Below, piece by piece: positions 58,801 through 64,000 of a stretch of DNA of 64,000 nucleotides. The notes beneath the pieces are model-generated. The model saw nothing but the letters and a program-made list of their open reading frames with translations, did not search any database and had not been told where the DNA came from. The DNA comes from Sternotherus odoratus (lineage: Eukaryota > Chordata > Testudines > Kinosternidae): positions 62,070,390 through 62,134,389 of the forward strand of contig JAVMKO010000003.1 of assembly GCA_032164245.1 (NCBI GenBank), read 5' to 3'. Both the position numbers and the translations under genes were made by a program. Within the stretch, counting starts at the first letter, position 1, and each line of letters opens with the position of its first letter.

Positions 58801-59582
58801 GGTACCTTCTTTGAATTTTGTTCAATCTGCAGTGAAAGTGTTGTTAAAATGAACAATTTCTCCTTGGTCATCATCCCAGACTGCCATAACATGAAATATA
58901 TGGCAGAATTTGAGTAAAATCACAGAGCAGGAGACATATAATTCTCCCTCAAGGAGTTCAGTCATAAATTTAATGCATTTTTATTGAGTGTCATCAACAT
59001 GGAAGCATGTCCTCTGAAATGGTGGCCAAAGCATGAAGGACTATCTGAATGTTTAGCATATCTGTCACATAAATTCCTTGGAATGTTGGCTATAAAAGTG
59101 CCATGTGAATGCCTGTTTTCACTTTCAGGTGACGTTATGTACATTTACGGGAAATAATGCTGCATGCTTCTTATTTACAAACTTGTTTGTCTTAGCAGTT
59201 GGTTTAACAAGAAGTAGGACTGAGTGGACTTGTAGGCACAAAAGTTTTACATTGTTTTGTTTCTGAGTGAAGTTATATAACCAAAAAAGAAATCTACATT
59301 TGTAAGTTGCATTTTCACAGTAAAGAGCTTTCACTATTGTACTTGTGTGAAGTGAATCGAAAAATACTAGTTCTTTGTCATTTTTATAGTGCAAATATTT
59401 GTAATGAAAATAAGAATTTAAAGTGAGCACTGTGCACTTTGTATCCTGTGTTCTGACTGAAATGTAGCAGAACATCCAAAATATTTTTTACATTTAAATT
59501 TGTGGTCCATCATTTAACAGTGCACTTAAAACTGTGCTTAATCATGATTAATTTTTTGAGTTAATCATGTGTGTGAATCATG
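58801..59582 (+). mobile_element. hAT right part, same family as 617-1453
   Basis: Includes transposase C-terminal sequence (58999-59217), then the 3' region with gttttacattgttttgtttc, atctacatttgtaagttgca, gtgcaaatatttgtaatgaa, agtgcacttaaaactgtgct and ttaatcatgattaatttt. The last 20 or so bases of the terminus are missing. With 57334-57636 it may be one element invaded by the PLE and the LTR-like block, or two copies. Confidence 0.8.
58999..59217 (+). pseudogene. hAT transposase C-terminal remnant with micro-inversion
   Basis: The open plus frame from 58999 reads MEACPLKWWPKHEGLSECLA, then (after YLSHKFLGMLAIK) VPCECLFSLSGD. It holds the W-W and ER/FS-LSGD landmarks of the hAT dimerisation region. 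At 59139-59178 the next 40 bases are inverted relative to the copy at 955-994; the coding content VNKKHAALFPVNV is found on the minus strand instead. Beyond, LVCLSSWFNKK and the stop at 59215-59217 are again in plus orientation. Confidence 0.85.
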
Positions 59583-60030
59583 TGAGGTTTTATATATATG
59601 GACTAAAACCCGAGACACCCAAATTCCAGAGCTGTGCTCTAACCACTACAGGGTTACACACTCGTTCTCTTCTCCAGGGAATATTTAAACATTCATACCA
59701 AGATAAGAGCTTCAGCAAGAGAGATCTCAGAATACCTTATAGCCCAGAGGTTAGGGTATTGCATCTCAGAATATGATGGTTAAGTCTCTTCAAGTGTCAA
59801 AACTTAGAATCCACCACTCTTGGCATTACCTACTGGCTAATTTAGGCTGATCTCCCCTCAGCATGCTGGATTTTGTGGATCTCATTCTTAGGTGCCTAAC
59901 TCTCCCCATATATTGTGTAGAGAGCCAGGACACCTGACTCAGAGCTGTACATTTTACTAGGCAGAAGGCATCTAAAATTAGTAATTGTAATGGTGAGCCT
60001 AAGTGCCTTTTGTGGATCTGTCTCATAGTG
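59583..60030. mobile_element. Worn tRNA-like SINE and ttaggc-type repeat
   Basis: 59600-59650 on the minus strand has a tRNA-like gtagtggttagagcacagct. 59735-59800 on the plus strand has atagcccagaggttagggta, like the units at 16140-16325. 59840-60030 shows a left ttaggctgatctcccc and a right gtgagcctaagtgcc inverted pair. Boundaries are uncertain. Confidence 0.4.
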
Positions 60031-63000
60031 TGAATTTTGAAGTATCATGACAGTCAGATGTGTCACAGACACCAAACACCAAACAGAAAACTTCTGAAGA
60101 GTAAGACGAGGCTAGCAGCTATGTGATGAAGGTAGCTCCTTATAAAATTGGTAGAATGGGACTATATCATGGTGATAGGTATTTTTGAAAACCTCAGATA
60201 TATGGAAAGAAGAAAAGACAGATCTCCTAACAATCTACTCCTTGGGGCAATCCAAATGGGGTTAGAGGGAGTAATGGCCAGTTAACATGAACTGGACTAA
60301 ACTGGGAAGACACAATGACACACAACTGTTGCATTGCTACTTTTTCTCCCACTTTTTATTGAGTATTTGTAGTGATTATATCTTTGTCACAGTGTGTTTA
60401 GAAAATCGATTAGACCTTTGTAAAACTATCTTCAGGTTTATGAGTGTCATTCTATTTCAGATGAAAAAATAACACCCTTTCTGCAAGTACCTGAAAAAAA
60501 ATTGTGGGTTTGGAGTTGCCTTTTTTTTCTCCGCCTCTTAGTGAAAACTAAACCTTTATTATGTTCTAAAACAATTAATACACCAAAGTTTTTCTCTGTT
60601 CATATGCCTGCCCATTATGTTAAAACTTTTCTGAATTGTGCAAACGAGGGTCTTTTCTGAATTAGTATAAATAGGATAGAATTATGGAAATATACGGACA
60701 TAAATGTCAACATTTAGTTTAAAATCTGGAGATATGGAAAATCAAGTCTTTTGCTTTGTGCATAGAATAAAAATGATAATTAGTTTGCACCTGCTACTGA
60801 GCAGGTAAAGAGTATAACATTAGAGACCATTGAGATCAGTTTGAATTGATAATCCAATCCCTAAATTAATACATCTAAAGTGGCTGGGAGGATATTGTTA
60901 GAGGGGTATCTTTGGAATCTGGCATTTTCCCTCTTGGGGGAAATTGTTAATTGAGTTTGATATTTTTACTCTTATCCTATTGCTTTTCTGTGGGAGACGC
61001 TTGAGTCAAGCATCAGTACTCTGCATTAAAGACTTCCCATCTTCAATAGACAATCACTTGTCTTCATGGCTGTTGAATCACTTCATGTACTCTTGAAGCA
61101 TACACAGTGTTTATTTTGGCAGATCAACTTTCTCTCTGAGACCATGGTTGTCCTACATTCCACTGATGACCAATACTAGTGTCTGGAGGACTACTGAAGT
61201 CAGAATTTTCACAAGAGCTTATCCCAGAATATTGAACATTCTGCTAGGAAAAAGAAGAATGACCATTGATCACAGTGTTTTCAGACCAAAATGCGAAACC
61301 TACCCCCTCACTCCACCCTTCCCCACAAATACCCTTCTCAATCTCAATAATACTTTAAAAAATGAACAGAATAAAATCAAAAGCTTGCTACTTGGTACCA
61401 GGGAAGAGAAAGAGAGAGAATAGTGCAATCCCTTCTGAAGATCAGTGATCTTGGTGAGAGTCAAAGTACCTACTGAGAGAATATAATTTTATTTGACCTC
61501 TGGTTAAAACATAACTTCTCCTAGGACCTCAGTTTTTGACTAATTACTCAAATCAGATTATACTATATTTTGTCATGCAATTAGCATGTTGACAAATAAA
61601 AATACTGAATTTCAAAGGTCAGAAGCAAAGGGAAAATTTTGAAGACTTTTTTTTTTTTAGAAAATATCTAATAGTATCTAGATTCAGCTTTTTTAAAAAA
61701 CCTTTACTGTGCTGATTATTTTTCCCACATTCAATTTATTTTTTCATTTATTTTTCATATTTAATAAAACACCTGCTAGGCTCAGAACCACTGAAAGATG
61801 CTTAAAACAATTTATTCAGAAATAGCTTGCGCCTTTGGCAGATTTCCCCTCCCCCCCTCAAAATCTAATGTAAAGACCAGAGAAAGCATATGAAACAGTC
61901 TTTTGTGCATCACAAAAAAGAGCTACTTTGCTTAGCATATTCTAGGCATATGGTACCATATCTGTTCTTCGTGCCTTTTAAACCTCCATGAAACTGGGCA
62001 ATGAAATTTAGCTTTAAGGCAAAGCTGGGCAAGATGGATTTTTCATAATTACTGGCAGCTGACTCAGCCATCATGATGTGCTTGTACACATGTTATTTAG
62101 CTGAAGTGGTGGTTGGGGACCTCCTCACAGAGATTACTTGCCAGCAGATGCCACTGAGAAAAATTCTAAAAACATCGTAATATGCTTTACAGCAGGAAAA
62201 AAAAATTCAGACTTGATGATTGAAAAAAATATTACTGATGAATAGGAAAGATTTTCTATCATCCCCCACCACTGATATCCTTCTGCACAGTTTAGCAAAA
62301 ATGTTAGATATGGCTTATCAAATGTAATATTCTCTTAAACCAAAGAAATGCCTACAATGTTCCCCTTAGGTCAATATCCATTAGAAGTTACAAGATAATT
62401 TCAACTCTGTCCATAGCAGGAAATAATATATTGCAATTAGTGAATGGGAGTATCTTTGTTAATCTATTTTCTTTAAGGCTATGTCTAGTGATGTGCAGTT
62501 TCAATGTTGCATTCAGTCCAAATGTTTATTTGAAGCTGCTCAAACTTCCCAGATTCACCAAATTCAGCTAGAAATCCTACAAGAATAAACTCCTTCTTGA
62601 GATTTCTGATATTAATCCCTTCTGATTGGCATTAAATATTGTCTTGGGGTGTGACTTTTAATCTTCCATGCAATCTACACATGCAGAAGTACATGAAAAT
62701 AAAACATAATGAATAACCAAACTTTTCATCCCCCTCCCAAATGTTTTGTTATAAGTGATGCTTTATCTTAGCCAATGCTCCTATCACTAGTCACTTACAA
62801 TTAGGTTTCAGCATAAGCAGAATAAAAAATATATATTTTATTGTTGCAAGATCTGTTCCCCAATTTCAAAGGATTAAGCAAGTAATAAATAAATAAATCT
62901 ATTTTCCAGTTCTCTCTGGTCTTACTTGCATCTTCCTGTAAGAGACTGGAGTCTCCCCAGAGAGGGCAACCACACATTTGAGGAACCTTGCCAACCTGAA

Positions 63001-63486
63001 TAAAGACTACATGTACACTGGGGGATTTAAATCCCTGCTATAACTGACTGGCTGAGATCTTTGCCAACATTTTCAGATCTGATATTGTGTATTTATAAAA
63101 TTTTAAAAAACCCTGTATTTTATGCCAGTTGTTACTAGCACAATGTAGCTAATATCATTCTAGGCTGTATTAAATGGCATGAAAAATTTGCAAACACAGA
63201 AACAACATCAGAAAAGTCACTCTTTGTTATGGAACCAAAACACTGGAAAGAAGACAGCTGACAAATATGAAAATGACAGAAAACATCTGATTCACTGGAA
63301 CGTCTGGGGTAATGACTCACAACATGCCGAAATGGAAAAGAGAGTTGTGACATTCTCTTTGTTTAGCTAAAATTTGTGATGCTGAAATATTGCAAACAGA
63401 TTGATTCTTCTTGTTCTCACATGGATTCCTTGCCATACCATTAACCCTTGAGAGAAGCTGGTGAGCCTGTAACTTCTACACCCAAT
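60031..63486. other. Long unrecognised AT-rich interval
   Basis: No exon, RNA gene or transposon end supported. Short Harbinger-like scraps, ggctatgtctagtgatg (62478) and gactacatgtacactgggg (63005), may bracket a worn MITE. Confidence 0.4.
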
Positions 63487-63630
63487 GGGCCTGATTCTCT
63501 TCTGCCTTGCCCTCTGCGTAGTAATTTACACCTTCATAAGAGGGTATAACATGTTAACTTTGTGATTTGGTAGCACTTTGCACATGGGTATATTACTACA
63601 AGAGGTGTAAGGTAGTGGAGAATCGGGCCT
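63487..63630. mobile_element. 144-bp palindromic MITE
   Basis: Left arm gggcctgattctcttctgcc then tagtaatttacacc; right arm attactacaagaggtgtaag then gtagtggagaatcgggcct. The complement of the right arm begins aggcccgattctccactacc and matches the left. The centre is AT-rich. Confidence 0.65.
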
Positions 63631-64000
63631 TATGCTGCTAATTGTTTCCTGAAGTGAAAACCAGACTGTGCCTCTGGACCACAAGAAGCAGCCACAAATT
63701 TGTAAAGGCCAGGCCCAATTCCAGTTCCTACACTTGAGGAAGTACAAAAACTGCCCTGTCTGAGGACCCTCTCTACTACTGATTATATTCTGCTATGAGA
63801 GACTGCTAGGCATGATGAATAGTCCCAGGGATCCATCTTTCCTTCACAAAGGTGAAAAGTGCACCTGGTAATCACAATAAATAAAATCATGAGATTGGGA
63901 TTATTTTTCTATTGACACCAATGAACATGTTGTGATGGATAGGAGCCTTTTGGAGGTCACCTGATGTTTATATTCTATTTTTATTTCGAATTTCTTAGTA
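63631..64000. other. Nothing recognised
   Basis: No repeat end or coding signal. Confidence 0.4.

Noticed and set aside
59125..59475. 116-residue minus-strand open frame
   Set aside because: It is the antisense of hAT 3' sequence; only its last residues carry meaning, because of the 40-bp inverted segment.

Overview
The window looks like reptile nuclear DNA, most likely turtle. This is an inference from the repeats: CR1 LINE 3' ends of two subfamilies, Penelope-like element (PLE) tails with a hammerhead-shaped hairpin, several hAT and PIF/Harbinger families, short palindromic MITEs, and old MIR SINEs. A crocodilian or other archelosaur is the main alternative. I found no convincing protein-coding exon, tRNA, rRNA or CRISPR. 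Open frames outside repeats are short and look random, or they come from G-rich minisatellites. The window is best read as intergenic or deep intronic sequence built by nested transposon insertion.

Layout. At 0.4-1.5 kb a hAT element with long inverted ends sits inside a palindromic MITE. At 2.0-3.6 kb there is LTR-like sequence containing another MITE. PLE tails lie at 5.0-5.25, 22.5, 35.4-35.6 (foldback), 40.9-41.4, 56.3 and 57.6-58.2 kb. CR1 copies are at 6.1-6.5, 24.2-25.2 (minus strand, interrupted by a hAT), 43.8-45.2 (two subfamilies head to tail) and 55.1 kb. LTR-like blocks are at 13.1-14.2, 17.9-18.7 and 58.25-58.8 kb. A decayed PIF/Harbinger transposase copy (26.6-28.0 kb) abuts an unusual 1.7-kb element whose interior is G/C-strand-switching tandem repeats. 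At 50.5-51.8 kb a hAT with a perfect 8-bp target duplication carries a 55-bp minisatellite. A composite at 57.3-59.6 kb holds hAT ends, a PLE, an LTR-like block and hAT transposase remnants, including a 40-bp micro-inversion. The rest is AT-rich sequence in which I recognise nothing.

Nothing here forms a pathway or operon. The functional modules visible are mobile-element parts: GIY-YIG endonuclease remnants of PLEs, hAT and Harbinger transposase remnants, a CR1 ORF2 C-terminus, and hammerhead-type RNA folds. The most interesting signal is five copies of that fold whose stem II covaries between copies. Hammerheads in PLEs are known as a class, so this is a good example rather than a new system.
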